A stretch of DNA of 64,000 nucleotides from Faecalicatena faecalis (lineage in GTDB: Bacteria > Bacillota > Clostridia > Lachnospirales > Lachnospiraceae): contig NZ_JABACJ020000014.1 of NCBI RefSeq assembly GCF_012524165.2, positions 58,190-122,189 of the forward strand, in the 5' to 3' direction. Under the pieces are notes generated by a model. That model was not told the origin of the DNA and ran no database searches. It saw nothing but the letters and a program-made list of their open reading frames with translations. Positions within the stretch are counted from its first letter, which is position 1. Each line of letters opens with the position of its first letter. This document shows, in pieces, positions 33,638-44,005 of the stretch. A program made the position numbers and the translations under genes.

Positions 33638-34743
33638 AACGGATATTAGCCGGATTTATTATGGACGGCAAAGCGGGAGGAGTCGATAAGTATTTGCTGA
33701 ATTTTCTGGATGCAGTGAAGAATCAGGACGTACAGATAGACTTCTTGACTGATGAAGTACATGAAGAACTGAAAACATATTTAGCACAATATCATTGTAA
33801 TCTGTACCCAATCGCCAGCCTGAGGCATCCAGTCAGACAGTTTCGACAGGTATGTGCCGTATTGCAACAGAAACATTACGATATGATATACTTGAATGTC
33901 TCAACAGCCATCGACTGTATTGCTGCGTTCGCGGCGAAAAAGATGAGAGTGAAGGAACGGGCGATTCACAGCCATTCCAGTGGGAATGACTGCGAAAGCA
34001 CGGCCCAGCGTCTGGTCTATGATGTGGTGCACCGAATCTGCAAGATGTTTTTTTATAGAGCCGGCACCAGATTTTATGGCTGTTCCGTCAAGGCAGGGGA
34101 GTGGATCTTTCCGAAAAAGATTGTGCAGTCTGAAAAGTTCGAAGTAATCTATAACGCAGTGGATCGGAATCGTTTCCAGTACAAGGAGGAGATTCGAAGG
34201 CAGGTAAGAAAAGAACTGGGGATTACGGATGAGCAGCTTGTGATCGGGCATATCGGTAATTTCTGTTATGCCAAGAATTATCCGTTTTTGATAGATTTGT
34301 TTTCTGATATCCATGAGAAAGAAAAGGATAGTGTCTTCCTTCTTACGGGTACAGGTGTTGAACTGGAAGAAGTCCGGGAAATGGTAAAAAAGAGAGGGCT
34401 TACAGATTGTATTCGGTTTCTTGGATGGAGAAAAGATGCAGACAGGCTGTATCAGGCTATGGATCTGTTCGTGCTCCCATCCAGATTCGAGGGGCTTCCG
34501 ATTGTTGGGGTGGAGGCACAGTGTGCAAAGCTTGCCTGTGTGCTCAGTGACACAATTACCCGGGAAGCTAAGATACAGGACCATTGTCATTTCCTGCCTC
34601 TGGCAGACGGCACAGAGAAGTGGGCCGGTTTCATCCTGCAGCACAGCAGATATGACAGAATGAAGGTAGCATTGACGGCGGAAGCAGCAAATTATGATCT
34701 GGACAGGCAGAAAGAGCAGTTAAGGAGGATTGTATGCCACTAG
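33634..34743 (+). CDS. Glycosyltransferase, family 4
   Basis: About 369 residues from the ATG at 33,634, which overlaps the polymerase stop. The donor domain has IGHIGNFCYAKNYPFLIDLFSDI, LLTGTGVELEEV and the E-x7-E-like DLFVLPSRFEGLPIVGVEAQCAKL. A related protein is encoded in block 2 at 46,284. It adds one sugar of the repeat unit. The last 10 bp overlap the next gene. Confidence 0.88.
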   Translation: MKRILAGFIMDGKAGGVDKYLLNFLDAVKNQDVQIDFLTDEVHEELKTYLAQYHCNLYPIASLRHPVRQFRQVCAVLQQKHYDMIYLNVSTAIDCIAAFAAKKMRVKERAIHSHSSGNDCESTAQRLVYDVVHRICKMFFYRAGTRFYGCSVKAGEWIFPKKIVQSEKFEVIYNAVDRNRFQYKEEIRRQVRKELGITDEQLVIGHIGNFCYAKNYPFLIDLFSDIHEKEKDSVFLLTGTGVELEEVREMVKKRGLTDCIRFLGWRKDADRLYQAMDLFVLPSRFEGLPIVGVEAQCAKLACVLSDTITREAKIQDHCHFLPLADGTEKWAGFILQHSRYDRMKVALTAEAANYDLDRQKEQLRRIVCH

Positions 34744-35741
34744 TCACTGTAATTGTAGCAGCATATAATGTGGAACGTTATATAGAAAAATGTATTGAAA
34801 GCCTGAGAAATCAGACTTGGAAGGAATTAGAACTTTTATTGATCGATGATGGGTCAACAGATAAAAGCGGAGAAATCTGTGACCATTTTGCAAATGTAGA
34901 TTCCAGAGTCAGAGTCATACATAAGAAAAACGGTGGGGTTGCGGATGTGAGAAATCTTGGCGTGGCAGAAGCAAGGGGGACCTATCTGATGTTCGTGGAT
35001 GGTGATGACTATGTGGAGCCTGAATTCGTCGAATATGCAGCCAATGCCGCTATGAGGAACCGAGCAGATATAGTAATCCTGGATTTTGAGGAAGTTGAGG
35101 AGAGCACAGGCCGGGTAGATAGATGGAGCATGAATGTAGAGCGGGATACTCCGATCAATGTGGGGCAGGTTCCCAAAATGCTGATTACCACCCCATGTCC
35201 ATGGAATAAGCTGTACCGGACCAAGTTCTGGCGCGAAACAGAACTTCAATATCCCTTGGGAAGGAATTATGAGGATCTGACGGTGGTTCCGATGCTGCTG
35301 GCAAAAGCAGAGCGTATCATCTATTTGGACAGCAAGCCTTTGTACCATTATATTCTTCATGAGGGCTCCATCATGCGGAGCAAGAATTTCCAGAAAAGCT
35401 TTGAGGACAGGAAGGCGGCGATAGAGGATATCGTGTCCTATTTTAAGGAACAAGGGATCTATAATTTCTTTTCAAGCGAATTGGAGTATCTGGCGTTTGA
35501 ACATGCATTTTTTGTTCCGACAAAAGAGGTCCTGCTGTATGACCCGAAAAGCCCCTATTTGGAGCAGTTTCGGGAATATGTGAAGGGGATTTATCCAAAT
35601 GCGTCTAAAAATCCCTATATAGGGGAATGTTTATCAATAAAAGATAAGATCATGCTGTGGCTGATTCAGCGGAGATGGTATGGTGTTACGATTCTGCTCT
35701 CTAAGATTCGCAAACAGACCGATATCGTACGTCACAGATAA
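34734..35741 (+). CDS. Glycosyltransferase, family 2
   Basis: 335 residues with the GT-A start VTVIVAAYNVERYIEKCIESLRNQTW, DDGSTDKSGEICD and the metal-site MFVDGDDYVEPEF. The C-terminal half contains LITTPCPWNKLYRTKFW, typical of capsular GT2 enzymes. It overlaps the preceding gene by 10 bp, so both are made together. Confidence 0.9.
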   Translation: MPLVTVIVAAYNVERYIEKCIESLRNQTWKELELLLIDDGSTDKSGEICDHFANVDSRVRVIHKKNGGVADVRNLGVAEARGTYLMFVDGDDYVEPEFVEYAANAAMRNRADIVILDFEEVEESTGRVDRWSMNVERDTPINVGQVPKMLITTPCPWNKLYRTKFWRETELQYPLGRNYEDLTVVPMLLAKAERIIYLDSKPLYHYILHEGSIMRSKNFQKSFEDRKAAIEDIVSYFKEQGIYNFFSSELEYLAFEHAFFVPTKEVLLYDPKSPYLEQFREYVKGIYPNASKNPYIGECLSIKDKIMLWLIQRRWYGVTILLSKIRKQTDIVRHR

Positions 35742-35781
35742 ATGGGTGTAACGGTACACAAGAAAGGATTGTAAGATTAAT

Positions 35782-36804
35782 ATGGGAAAAATATTATCAA
35801 TTGTCATTCCGTCATATAATGTGGAAAAATATCTGGAACAGACGCTGGAGTCTTTTATAGAAGAGAGTATCCTGGATGCGATTGAGGTACTTATCGTGGA
35901 TGACGGTTCAAAGGACAGCACGGCCGAGATTGGAAAACGTTTTGAAGAAAAATATCCGGGTTCTTTCCGTGTGATTTCGAAAGAAAACGGTGGACATGGT
36001 TCCACGATCAACAGAGGAATTGAGGAATGCACCGGGAAATATTTTAAAGTAGTGGATGGCGATGACTGGGTAAATACAGAGGATTTTAAGATTTTGATAG
36101 AAAAGCTGGAATCCTGCGAAGCAGATTATGTGGTTACAAATTACTATGAAGTCAATGACCAGACCGGAGAAAAAACGAAGAAAGAATACAAAGATCTGCT
36201 CAACGAAAGCAGGGAGGGACACTGGGATTTCAAGGAGATTGCAGGACGGGTTCAGCCATCCATGCATGCCTTGATTTTTAAAAGCAGTATCCTGAAAGAA
36301 AATCATATCCGTCTGGATGAGCATAGCTTTTATGTAGATGTAGAATACATTCTGTATCCGCTGCCTTATGTGAAGACTGTAGCATATTATGATCTGTTTA
36401 TCTATATGTACCGTCTGGCGCAGGCAACACAGAGCGTGAGCATGCAAGGGTTTCAGAAGCATATCCAGAACCATATGGATGTGATCTGCCACCTGACAGA
36501 GTTTTACGGCAGATATGAAAAGGACAGCCAGGCTGAGCCGGAGAAGCTTTCCTTTATCTCCAAACGGATTGCACAGATGATTGGAGATCAGGTGACGATT
36601 TTCATGAGCTATCCAGTGGAGGATGATTCTGTCAAGGCAATGTTCATAGAATTCGACAAAAAGATTCAGGACACCAACAGAGTAATATATGAGAAATCAG
36701 GTGAAGAGAGCGGGACATTAAAGCTCTTGCGCCGATTAAATTTCGTGGGTTACAGAAAAATTATGGCGATGGGGAAAAAACGGAACGGGATGGAGGAAAA
36801 GTAA
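35782..36804 (+). CDS. Glycosyltransferase, family 2
   Basis: 340 residues. The N-terminal domain has LSIVIPSYNVEKYLEQTLESF, DDGSKDSTAEIGKRF and the VDGDDWVNTEDF metal site. The later part carries FYVDVEYILYPLPYVKTVAYYD. It overlaps the flippase start by one base (TAATG). This is the last glycosyltransferase of block 1. Confidence 0.9.
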   Translation: MGKILSIVIPSYNVEKYLEQTLESFIEESILDAIEVLIVDDGSKDSTAEIGKRFEEKYPGSFRVISKENGGHGSTINRGIEECTGKYFKVVDGDDWVNTEDFKILIEKLESCEADYVVTNYYEVNDQTGEKTKKEYKDLLNESREGHWDFKEIAGRVQPSMHALIFKSSILKENHIRLDEHSFYVDVEYILYPLPYVKTVAYYDLFIYMYRLAQATQSVSMQGFQKHIQNHMDVICHLTEFYGRYEKDSQAEPEKLSFISKRIAQMIGDQVTIFMSYPVEDDSVKAMFIEFDKKIQDTNRVIYEKSGEESGTLKLLRRLNFVGYRKIMAMGKKRNGMEEK

Positions 36805-38273
36805 TGGCTCTGAAGGTAAATTCGGTGAAGTTTAACTTCATTATGAATTTTATATTGACGGCGTCTTCTATCATCTTCCCGTTGATTACCTTCCCGTATA
36901 TATCCAGGACACTATTGGCAGCCGGAAGCGGGGCGGTATCGTCTGCAGCATCTGTGCTGTCATATTTTGCGATGTTCGCTTCTCTGGGCATTCCTACTTA
37001 CGGAATCCGTGCATGTGCAAGGGTAAGGGATGACCGGGAGGAACTATCCAGGACCGTACAGGAATTGATGATTGTCAATACCGTGACTACGGTATTGACT
37101 TATGCGGTATTTTTAGTCCTGCTGGCTGTTGTCCCGAAGTTCGCGGCGGAAAAAGAACTTCTCATGATTAACAGTGTGTCTCTAATTTTGAATGTAATCG
37201 GTGTATCCTGGCTCTACAGCGCGTTGGAAGAGTACGGATATATTGCAAGCAGGACGCTGATTTTTAAAGTGATTTCCATCATATTCATGTTTCTGATGGT
37301 AAAAAGCCCGGATGATTATATCATTTATGGAGCAATTAGCGTGTTTGCAGGAAGCGGTTCTTATGTCCTGAACTTCCTGCGCTTGCGCAGATATGTCGAT
37401 TTTAAGAAGACACAGCAGTATCATTTTAAGGAGCACTTAAAGCCGATCATGATTTTTTTTGCAACATCTGCAGGAATCAGCGTCTACACGAATCTGGATA
37501 CGGTCATGCTGTGGATGATGAAGACAAATGTAGATGTGGGATATTACAGTGCGGGAATTAAGGTAAAAACTGTTCTGTCCACCCTGATTACTTCTTTAGG
37601 AACGGTTCTTCTTCCCAGATTGTCTTATTATGCGGAGAAGGGAAATAAGGACGAATTTTACAAGATTATTGCAAAGGCCTGCAATTTTGTTGTATTATTG
37701 GGCGCGGGTGTGACGGTCTACTTCTGGATGTATGCGAAGGAATCCATTCTTTTATTGGCCGGAGCAGATTTTTACGGAGCAATCGCCCCGATGAAATATC
37801 TGATGCCTACAGTGCTTTTGATCGGGCTTTCGAATGTGACGGGAATCCAGGTGCTTACCCCTACCGGGCGTGAGTCAAAGGTTCTGTATTCCATCCTGGC
37901 TGGAGCGGTGACGGACTTTGTATTAAATCTGGTCCTTATTCCGTATATTGCAGCGGATGGCGCGGCAATCGCAACAACAGTAGCAGAACTTGTCGTCCTG
38001 CTGGTGCAGTGCATTTACCTGAAAGATACCCTTCCAAAGATTGTCAAGGATATCAGTATCAGGAAAGTATTCGTGGCATTGATCCTTGCAATGGCCGGAG
38101 GAGGACTGATACGTTGGCTGGATATTAAGAGTCTGTTTTTGAATCTGCTTATTTCGGCAGTGGTGTTCTTCGGAATCTATGGAGGAATGCTCATGCTGCA
38201 GAAAGAAAGCTTTGTGTGTGGGACACTGGAAAACAGTATTCAGATGATTAGGAATAAACTGAACAGGAGATAG
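36804..38273 (+). CDS. Wzx-like polysaccharide flippase (block 1)
   Basis: 489 residues with about fourteen membrane segments of the MATE/MOP type. The N-terminus (FNFIMNFILTASSIIFPLIT then SRTVQELMIVN) is nearly the same pattern as the block 2 flippase at 48,523. It moves the completed lipid-linked repeat to the outer side of the membrane. It is the last gene with ordinary base composition before the AT-rich block. Confidence 0.92.
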   Translation: MALKVNSVKFNFIMNFILTASSIIFPLITFPYISRTLLAAGSGAVSSAASVLSYFAMFASLGIPTYGIRACARVRDDREELSRTVQELMIVNTVTTVLTYAVFLVLLAVVPKFAAEKELLMINSVSLILNVIGVSWLYSALEEYGYIASRTLIFKVISIIFMFLMVKSPDDYIIYGAISVFAGSGSYVLNFLRLRRYVDFKKTQQYHFKEHLKPIMIFFATSAGISVYTNLDTVMLWMMKTNVDVGYYSAGIKVKTVLSTLITSLGTVLLPRLSYYAEKGNKDEFYKIIAKACNFVVLLGAGVTVYFWMYAKESILLLAGADFYGAIAPMKYLMPTVLLIGLSNVTGIQVLTPTGRESKVLYSILAGAVTDFVLNLVLIPYIAADGAAIATTVAELVVLLVQCIYLKDTLPKIVKDISIRKVFVALILAMAGGGLIRWLDIKSLFLNLLISAVVFFGIYGGMLMLQKESFVCGTLENSIQMIRNKLNRR

Positions 38274-38347
38274 GAAATGGAAGAGCAGATGGAAAAGTCT
38301 TGAAATAATTACATTTTTTATCGTCAAAGTATGATGTCGAAAGAAGT

Positions 38348-38376
38348 AGAAATATATAAGGGCATATGTTATAATT
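38348..38376 (+). promoter_or_regulatory. Extended -10 promoter before the AT-rich block
   Basis: In the 236-bp gap between the two blocks, TGTTATAAT (38,368-38,376) gives a perfect -10 with the TGn extension; TAGAAA sits 17 bp before it as a weak -35. Nothing else clear is seen in this gap (38,274-38,509). The promoter would let block 2 be expressed separately. Confidence 0.45.
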
Positions 38377-38509
38377 TGAAGTGGTATATTGTTGATACAA
38401 ATAAAGAATTTAAATGGATGTTATTATGGTCAAATAGGAAAAATTGAAAATTTTACATAGGTGAATTTATAAATATAAATTGAGGCATTTGGATTTGGGA
38501 GGGGCTTTA

Positions 38510-39763
38510 ATGCAGAGCTTAAAAGATTGGCTAAAGCATAGGAATAAAATTGAAAACAATATTTTGGAAAATGAAAAAATAATAGAGAATGCATACCTCT
38601 TTTTGTTTGGAATTTTTATGCTCTATTATGATTCATATACGACAATGTTTAATAATCAGTGGCCAGACAAGTTTTTGCTGTATTTAGAATTAACTCTTGG
38701 AGTTGTGGTGTTTTATAAATTTGCAGTATTAGAATGTGCAGAAGCCAAAGAAGCTATATTCATTGCAGTTATCTTAGCTTTTTTTATTGTAGTAAGAGTC
38801 AACACAGGTTATGGACAACTATTGGATACTGCGTTACTTATCGTAGGTGCATATAAAATAAACTATAAGAAAATTTTAAAAGTATATTTGGGAGTAAGTG
38901 TACCGATTATAATCTGGACTATGATTGCGGCCCGGTTAGAATTAGTCACAAATCTTATATACAATCAGGAAGGAAGAATAAGAGAGTCTTTTGGGTTTGT
39001 CTATCCAACAGATTTTGCTGCGCATGTTTTTTTTGTTGTTGTTGCATGGGTCTTATTGAGACAAGTTAAATGCAGTTTATTTGAATTGGGCGGAATGATT
39101 ATATTAGTAGTATTCCTTGCTGCTAACTGTGATTCACGAAATAGTGAGTTAGGAATATTACTTATTGTTGGCGGAGTTATTTATCTGAAGGTAATGGATT
39201 ATATTGCTGTTAAAAAGAATAAGAAATATTATCCTTCAAAATTAATAAAGTGGGTATGTTTAGGTTCTCCAATTATATTTGCACCAGTAATGATATTGTT
39301 ATGTCGTTTTTATAATCCTAATAATCAGATTATGTCTTTTTTAAATAAGGTGACGACGGAAAGACTAAAATTGGGAAAAAGGACTTTTGATAATTATGAC
39401 ATACAGATTTTAGGACAATATGTAGATATGGTAGGAAATGGAGGATCAACGGAAAAACCGGCATATTATACTTTTATAGACTGTTCATATATTAACATTT
39501 TGATGAGATATGGTCTGCTTATTTTTATAGTGGTATTATTAATTTTAGAAATTATTATGTTAAAAAACAGAAGTAATCTCTATATATTGGGGTTGATAGT
39601 GGTAATATGTTTGCATTCTGTTATGGAGCATCATCTTTTCGAATTTTATTACAATGTGTTTATCATTTTGCCATTTGCATCCTTTCAGAGCGTAGAAAAT
39701 TTTAAAAATAAAAAGATAAACAGAGAGGAAAGAAAAATTTGTGATGAGACGTTAAGGATGTAG
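38510..39763 (+). CDS. Wzy-like polymerase, block 2
   Basis: About 417 residues from the ATG at 38,510, preceded by GGGAGGGG. Around ten to twelve membrane segments and a longer outer loop between ~270 and 340 (LKLGKRTFDNYDIQILGQYVDM) fit a polysaccharide polymerase. There is little sequence conservation in the family, so the call is by topology and context. Base composition is strongly AT-rich, unlike block 1. Confidence 0.75.
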   Translation: MQSLKDWLKHRNKIENNILENEKIIENAYLFLFGIFMLYYDSYTTMFNNQWPDKFLLYLELTLGVVVFYKFAVLECAEAKEAIFIAVILAFFIVVRVNTGYGQLLDTALLIVGAYKINYKKILKVYLGVSVPIIIWTMIAARLELVTNLIYNQEGRIRESFGFVYPTDFAAHVFFVVVAWVLLRQVKCSLFELGGMIILVVFLAANCDSRNSELGILLIVGGVIYLKVMDYIAVKKNKKYYPSKLIKWVCLGSPIIFAPVMILLCRFYNPNNQIMSFLNKVTTERLKLGKRTFDNYDIQILGQYVDMVGNGGSTEKPAYYTFIDCSYINILMRYGLLIFIVVLLILEIIMLKNRSNLYILGLIVVICLHSVMEHHLFEFYYNVFIILPFASFQSVENFKNKKINREERKICDETLRM

Positions 39764-39829
39764 ATATATCACAAAGATATTAATAAAAATTTATAGAAAA
39801 TATAAAGAATAAATACAAGGGGGATAAAA

Positions 39830-40933
39830 ATGCCTATTCAAGTAACACAATCGTCAATGCCAAAATTTGAGGAATATATAGAGGAAATAAAACCGATATT
39901 TGAAAGCCGATGTTTGACTAACATGGGAGTCGTGTATAAAAGATTTCAGCATCAGCTGATAGATTATTTGGGAGTTCCTTATTTGTCACTTTTTGTTAAC
40001 GGGCATATGGCTTTAGAAATGGCAATTCAAGCTTTAGATTTGAACAAAGCAGGGGGAGAAGTTATAACTACACCATTTACATTTGTATCTACTACTCATG
40101 CGATAGTTAGAAATGGGTTAAAGCCAGTATTTTGTGATATTAAATCAGATGACTATACAATTGATCCAAAGAAAATAGAAAATTTAATCACTGAAAATAC
40201 AGTAGCAATTATACCGGTTCATGTTTATGGTAGCATATGTGATGTAGAAGCAATAGAACAAATAGCAAGAAAGTACAATTTAAAAGTTATTTATGACGCA
40301 GCCCATGCATTTGGTGTTACTTATAGAAATATTGGAGTTGGAAACTTTGGAGATGCAACCATGTTCTCTTTTCATGCGACAAAATGTTTTCATAGTATCG
40401 AAGGTGGGGCAATTTCATTTCAAGATGAGTCTTATAGAAGAAAACTCCATTGTTTGAAAAATTTTGGAATTGAAGGCCCAGAGGATGTGACGGATATAGG
40501 TGCAAATGCTAAATTGGATGAGTTTAGAGCCGCAATGGGAATCTGCAATTTGCGACATATTGATGAATGCTTTGAAAAAAGGGAAGCAGTATATAAACGA
40601 TATTATGAGAGACTAAAAGATAGAAGCGGGTTGAAACTGCTTGAGATACAGCCTAATGTTAAGCCAAATTATGCATATTTTCCAGTGTGCTTCGATAAGG
40701 AACTTTTTGGAAAAGGGAGAGATGAGGTTCAAATATATCTTAGAAAAAATGGGATAAATACTAGGAAATATTTCTTCCCAGCTGTAAATGAAATGCAGTG
40801 TTACAAGGAAGAGTATAAAGAAATGCATACACCTATTGCTCATAAGGTTTCTTTAGAAGTATTGGCTCTTCCGATGTATGAAGATTTAGCATTTGAAGAT
40901 GTGGATAGAATATGTGATTTAATTTTAGACTAA
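39830..40933 (+). CDS. DegT/DnrJ/EryC1/StrS aminotransferase (block 2, first)
   Basis: 367 residues. PLP signatures are the VIYDAAHAFGVTY stretch and SFHATKCFHSIEGGAIS, whose Lys binds PLP. It is related to sugar 4-aminotransferases such as perosamine- or dTDP-sugar enzymes. It stands directly before an ATP-grasp gene. No matching dehydratase is in block 2, so its substrate may come from the CapD-like enzyme or from elsewhere. Confidence 0.9.
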   Translation: MPIQVTQSSMPKFEEYIEEIKPIFESRCLTNMGVVYKRFQHQLIDYLGVPYLSLFVNGHMALEMAIQALDLNKAGGEVITTPFTFVSTTHAIVRNGLKPVFCDIKSDDYTIDPKKIENLITENTVAIIPVHVYGSICDVEAIEQIARKYNLKVIYDAAHAFGVTYRNIGVGNFGDATMFSFHATKCFHSIEGGAISFQDESYRRKLHCLKNFGIEGPEDVTDIGANAKLDEFRAAMGICNLRHIDECFEKREAVYKRYYERLKDRSGLKLLEIQPNVKPNYAYFPVCFDKELFGKGRDEVQIYLRKNGINTRKYFFPAVNEMQCYKEEYKEMHTPIAHKVSLEVLALPMYEDLAFEDVDRICDLILD

Positions 40934-40956
40934 ATACTTAAAAATGGAGAGTGATT

Positions 40957-42156
40957 ATGAAAAAGTTATTATTATTAGGTGGTTCAAGATATATTATTCC
41001 TGTAATAAAGGCAGCACATAAATTAGGAATTTATGTAATAACCTGTGATTATCTTCCTGATAATATTGGTCATCAATATGCTGATGAATATCATAACGTG
41101 AGCATTATTGATAAAGATGCTGTCTTGAAATTAGCATATGAGCTGAATATAGATGGCATTATGTCGTTTGCCACAGACCCTGGTGTTATCGTAGCAGCTT
41201 ATGTAGCAGAGAAATTAGGTTTATCTTTTTGTCCTTATGATTCTGTAGAAATTCTACAGAATAAAGATTTGTTTCGTGAGTTTTTAAGGAAGAATGGTTT
41301 TAATGTACCACAATCAGTAGGAGGTGAAAATAAAGATCAAGTCATAGATAAGATTGGTACATTTAGATTTCCTGTGATTGTAAAACCGGTAGATTCAGCG
41401 GGAAGTAAAGGTGTTACAAAGGTTGAGGATATCTTAAATTTAGATGAAGCAATAAATCATGCAAAAAGTTATTCAAAAACGGGACGATTTATTGTTGAGG
41501 AATTTATAGAGCAAGAGGGGCATTCTTCTGATTCAGACTGTTTTTCTATAGATAATCAGTTAGTATGTGCCAGTTTTTCATGTCAGTATTTTGATGGGAG
41601 GGCAAAAAATCCTTATACTCCTGCTGCATATAGTTGGCCATCAGATATGCCATCTTGTAAGATTGAAGAATTGAGAGCTGAAATAGATCGATTAATTAAG
41701 CTATTAAATTTAAAAACGGCTATATATAATGTGGAGACTAGAGTAGGAAAAAATGGTAATGCTTACATTATGGAGGTTTCACCACGAGGAGGAGGAAATA
41801 GGCTGGCAGAAATAGTGAAATTGGCAAGTGGTGAAGATATGATATTAAATAGTGTAAAAGCGGCAGTAGGATTACCTCTAGATAAACTAAAAAATCCCGT
41901 ATATGATGGTGCTTGGGCGGAATATATATTGCATGGTGATAAGGATGGTTTGTTTAGCCATTTAGAAATAGATCCATTGTTTGAAGAAAAATATGTCGTG
42001 GAGAAAGATTTGTGGGTGAAACCTGGAGATATAATACATGCCTTTACTGGTGCTAATGAAACAATAGGAACATTAGTAATGAAGTTTGAAAGTCAAATAG
42101 AGTTGTCTGAAAAATTAGCAGATATAAGAAAGTATGTAAAAGTAATAGTTAAATAG
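40957..42156 (+). CDS. ATP-grasp ligase (block 2, first)
   Basis: About 399 residues; the ATG at 40,957 is preceded by GGAGAG. The N-terminal pre-ATP-grasp domain (KLLLLGGSRYIIPVIKAAHKLG) is followed by the ATP-grasp core with FPVIVKPVDSAGSKGVTKV and VETRVGKNGNAYIMEVSPRGGGNRLAE. It catalyses an ATP-driven carboxylate-amine (or thiol) ligation through an acyl phosphate. Next to a sugar aminotransferase, it may attach an amino acid or another carboxylic acid to an amino sugar. This is inference from neighbours. Confidence 0.85.
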   Translation: MKKLLLLGGSRYIIPVIKAAHKLGIYVITCDYLPDNIGHQYADEYHNVSIIDKDAVLKLAYELNIDGIMSFATDPGVIVAAYVAEKLGLSFCPYDSVEILQNKDLFREFLRKNGFNVPQSVGGENKDQVIDKIGTFRFPVIVKPVDSAGSKGVTKVEDILNLDEAINHAKSYSKTGRFIVEEFIEQEGHSSDSDCFSIDNQLVCASFSCQYFDGRAKNPYTPAAYSWPSDMPSCKIEELRAEIDRLIKLLNLKTAIYNVETRVGKNGNAYIMEVSPRGGGNRLAEIVKLASGEDMILNSVKAAVGLPLDKLKNPVYDGAWAEYILHGDKDGLFSHLEIDPLFEEKYVVEKDLWVKPGDIIHAFTGANETIGTLVMKFESQIELSEKLADIRKYVKVIVK

Positions 42157-42205
42157 TTTATAGTAACAAGATTATACTAATGAATACAGTATGGAGATAT
42201 AAGAA

Positions 42206-43003
42206 ATGGGGAAAACAGAACTTACAAAAATTATGCGTTGGAAAATCGCAGATTCACTGGCAAAAGATAGACTGGAAAAAGTTAATTTAGAATGTAAAGA
42301 GGTGCATCCGCGTACAACGATATATTCTAAATATATAAAAAGAATGTTTGATATACTACTATCTGCTATTGCATTGATTATAACGCTCCCTATTAATCTT
42401 ATATTAGGAATAGTTACTTTTTTTGATGTGGGAAATCCTATTTTTTTTAGACAAGAACGAATTGGGAAAGATGGGAAAATATTTGAGATAATTAAGTTTC
42501 GTAATATGAAGAATACAACGGATGAGAGGGGGGAACTGCTTTCTCCCGAGAAAAGAGTTACGAAATTTGGACATTTTGTTAGAAAAACTTCCTTGGATGA
42601 GTTGTTAAATTTTTGGAGTGTTTTTAAGGGAGATATGAGTCTGATTGGTCCTCGTCCATTAGTGCCAGAGTATTATGATAGATATAATAAAAGACATAAA
42701 ATGCGTTTTGCGGTTCGTCCAGGCTTGGAGTGTCCTCCAAGGGAAAAATGTGATCATGAATGGACTTGGCAGGAGCAGTTTGAAAATGATGTTTGGTATG
42801 TGGAAAATATAAGTTTTTTGACAGATTGTAAGATGGTGATTCGGCTATTTCAGTATGCTTTAAATCGTAAAAATGCAAGTATACGAGCAAGTGGTGGACG
42901 TGGGACTTTTATGGGATATGATCTAAATGGAAGAGCAATTAATATGGAAGAGATTCCACAAGAATATATAGATGCCTGTTTAGATGAAAGTAAGTGCAGA
43001 TGA
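42206..43003 (+). CDS. Initiating sugar transferase (block 2)
   Basis: 265 residues. It begins with a ~45-residue extension, then KRMFDILLSAIALIITLPINLILGIVTF as membrane segment. The catalytic core is IIKFRNM...TSLDELLNFWSVFKGDMSLIGPRPLVPEYYDRY. This is a second phosphoglycosyl transferase of the PglC/WcaJ class. The C-terminus is longer than in the block 1 enzyme. Having its own initiator implies that block 2 makes a separate polymer or replaces the first sugar. Confidence 0.92.
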   Translation: MGKTELTKIMRWKIADSLAKDRLEKVNLECKEVHPRTTIYSKYIKRMFDILLSAIALIITLPINLILGIVTFFDVGNPIFFRQERIGKDGKIFEIIKFRNMKNTTDERGELLSPEKRVTKFGHFVRKTSLDELLNFWSVFKGDMSLIGPRPLVPEYYDRYNKRHKMRFAVRPGLECPPREKCDHEWTWQEQFENDVWYVENISFLTDCKMVIRLFQYALNRKNASIRASGGRGTFMGYDLNGRAINMEEIPQEYIDACLDESKCR

Positions 43004-43028
43004 TAATACGAGGAAGGTTAATAAGGTT

Positions 43029-43979
43029 ATGGTAGAAATAGGTGGATATATTGAATTTGAACATTATTTATTACCTATGTTACATGAAAAAGCCGTGGCA
43101 CTTAACTGTGGCAGAAATTGTTTAGCATATTTAATTGAAGCTAAAAAAATCAAAAAAATATCACTGCCATATTTTTTATGTGATTCGGTTATAAAACTTT
43201 GCAAATCTTATGGGATTGAGATTCATTATTATCATGTTAATGAAAGCTTTTTACCAGAGAATATTTTATTAGATGATGATGAATGGCTGTATGTTGTTAA
43301 TTATTATGGACAAGTATCGTCATCACAAATTTTGGCACTACAGAAACAGTTTTTAAGGATTATTGTAGATAATGCACAGGCATATTTTGATATGCCTGTA
43401 GAGGGAATTGATACTTTATATACATGTCGTAAGTTTTTTGGGGTGCCGGATGGTGCTTTTTTATATACCGATTCCTTGTTAGAGCGAGGGATTGAACAAG
43501 ATGAATCCTTCGAACGGATGCACTTTCTGTTAGGGAGATATGAAAGAAAAGCTTCAGAATTTTACGATGAATATGTTAACAATAATGTTCTATTTGAATC
43601 AGAGCCAATAAAAAAAATGTCAAAATTAACACAGAATCTTTTACATAGTTTTGACTATAATCGAATTAAGAAAATCAGAACGGATAATTATGCTTATGTT
43701 TCAGATAAACTAGGTAACAGGAATCTCTTAAATCCAAAAAAAGTTGAAGGGGCATTTGCTTATCCATTAATGCTTGAAAACGGTGCAAGTATTAAGAAGA
43801 AATTGATTGAAAAGAAGATATATATTCCCACACTATGGCCAAATGTTTTAGAAACTTTAGATGCATCTTCCTTGGAGTATAAACTGGCGGAACAAATTAT
43901 TCCTATTCCGTGCGACCAAAGATATGGAGAGGAAGAATTGGAATATGTATGTACGTTGATTAAAGGATTAGAAAAGTAG
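43029..43979 (+). CDS. DegT-like PLP-dependent enzyme (block 2, second)
   Basis: About 316 residues from the ATG at 43,029. GAGGAAGG is nearby; an ATG at 42,984 inside the previous gene is less likely. The fold type I pattern is seen in NCGRNCLAYLIEA, VDNAQAYFDM and CRKFFGVPDGAFLY, where the Lys lies in the PLP site. The sequence is more diverged than the aminotransferase at 39,830 and lacks the typical SFHATK form. It is followed 26 bp later by a second ATP-grasp gene. Confidence 0.7.
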   Translation: MVEIGGYIEFEHYLLPMLHEKAVALNCGRNCLAYLIEAKKIKKISLPYFLCDSVIKLCKSYGIEIHYYHVNESFLPENILLDDDEWLYVVNYYGQVSSSQILALQKQFLRIIVDNAQAYFDMPVEGIDTLYTCRKFFGVPDGAFLYTDSLLERGIEQDESFERMHFLLGRYERKASEFYDEYVNNNVLFESEPIKKMSKLTQNLLHSFDYNRIKKIRTDNYAYVSDKLGNRNLLNPKKVEGAFAYPLMLENGASIKKKLIEKKIYIPTLWPNVLETLDASSLEYKLAEQIIPIPCDQRYGEEELEYVCTLIKGLEK

Positions 43980-44005
43980 TAAATATGAAGGAGTCTGTAT
44001 TTAGA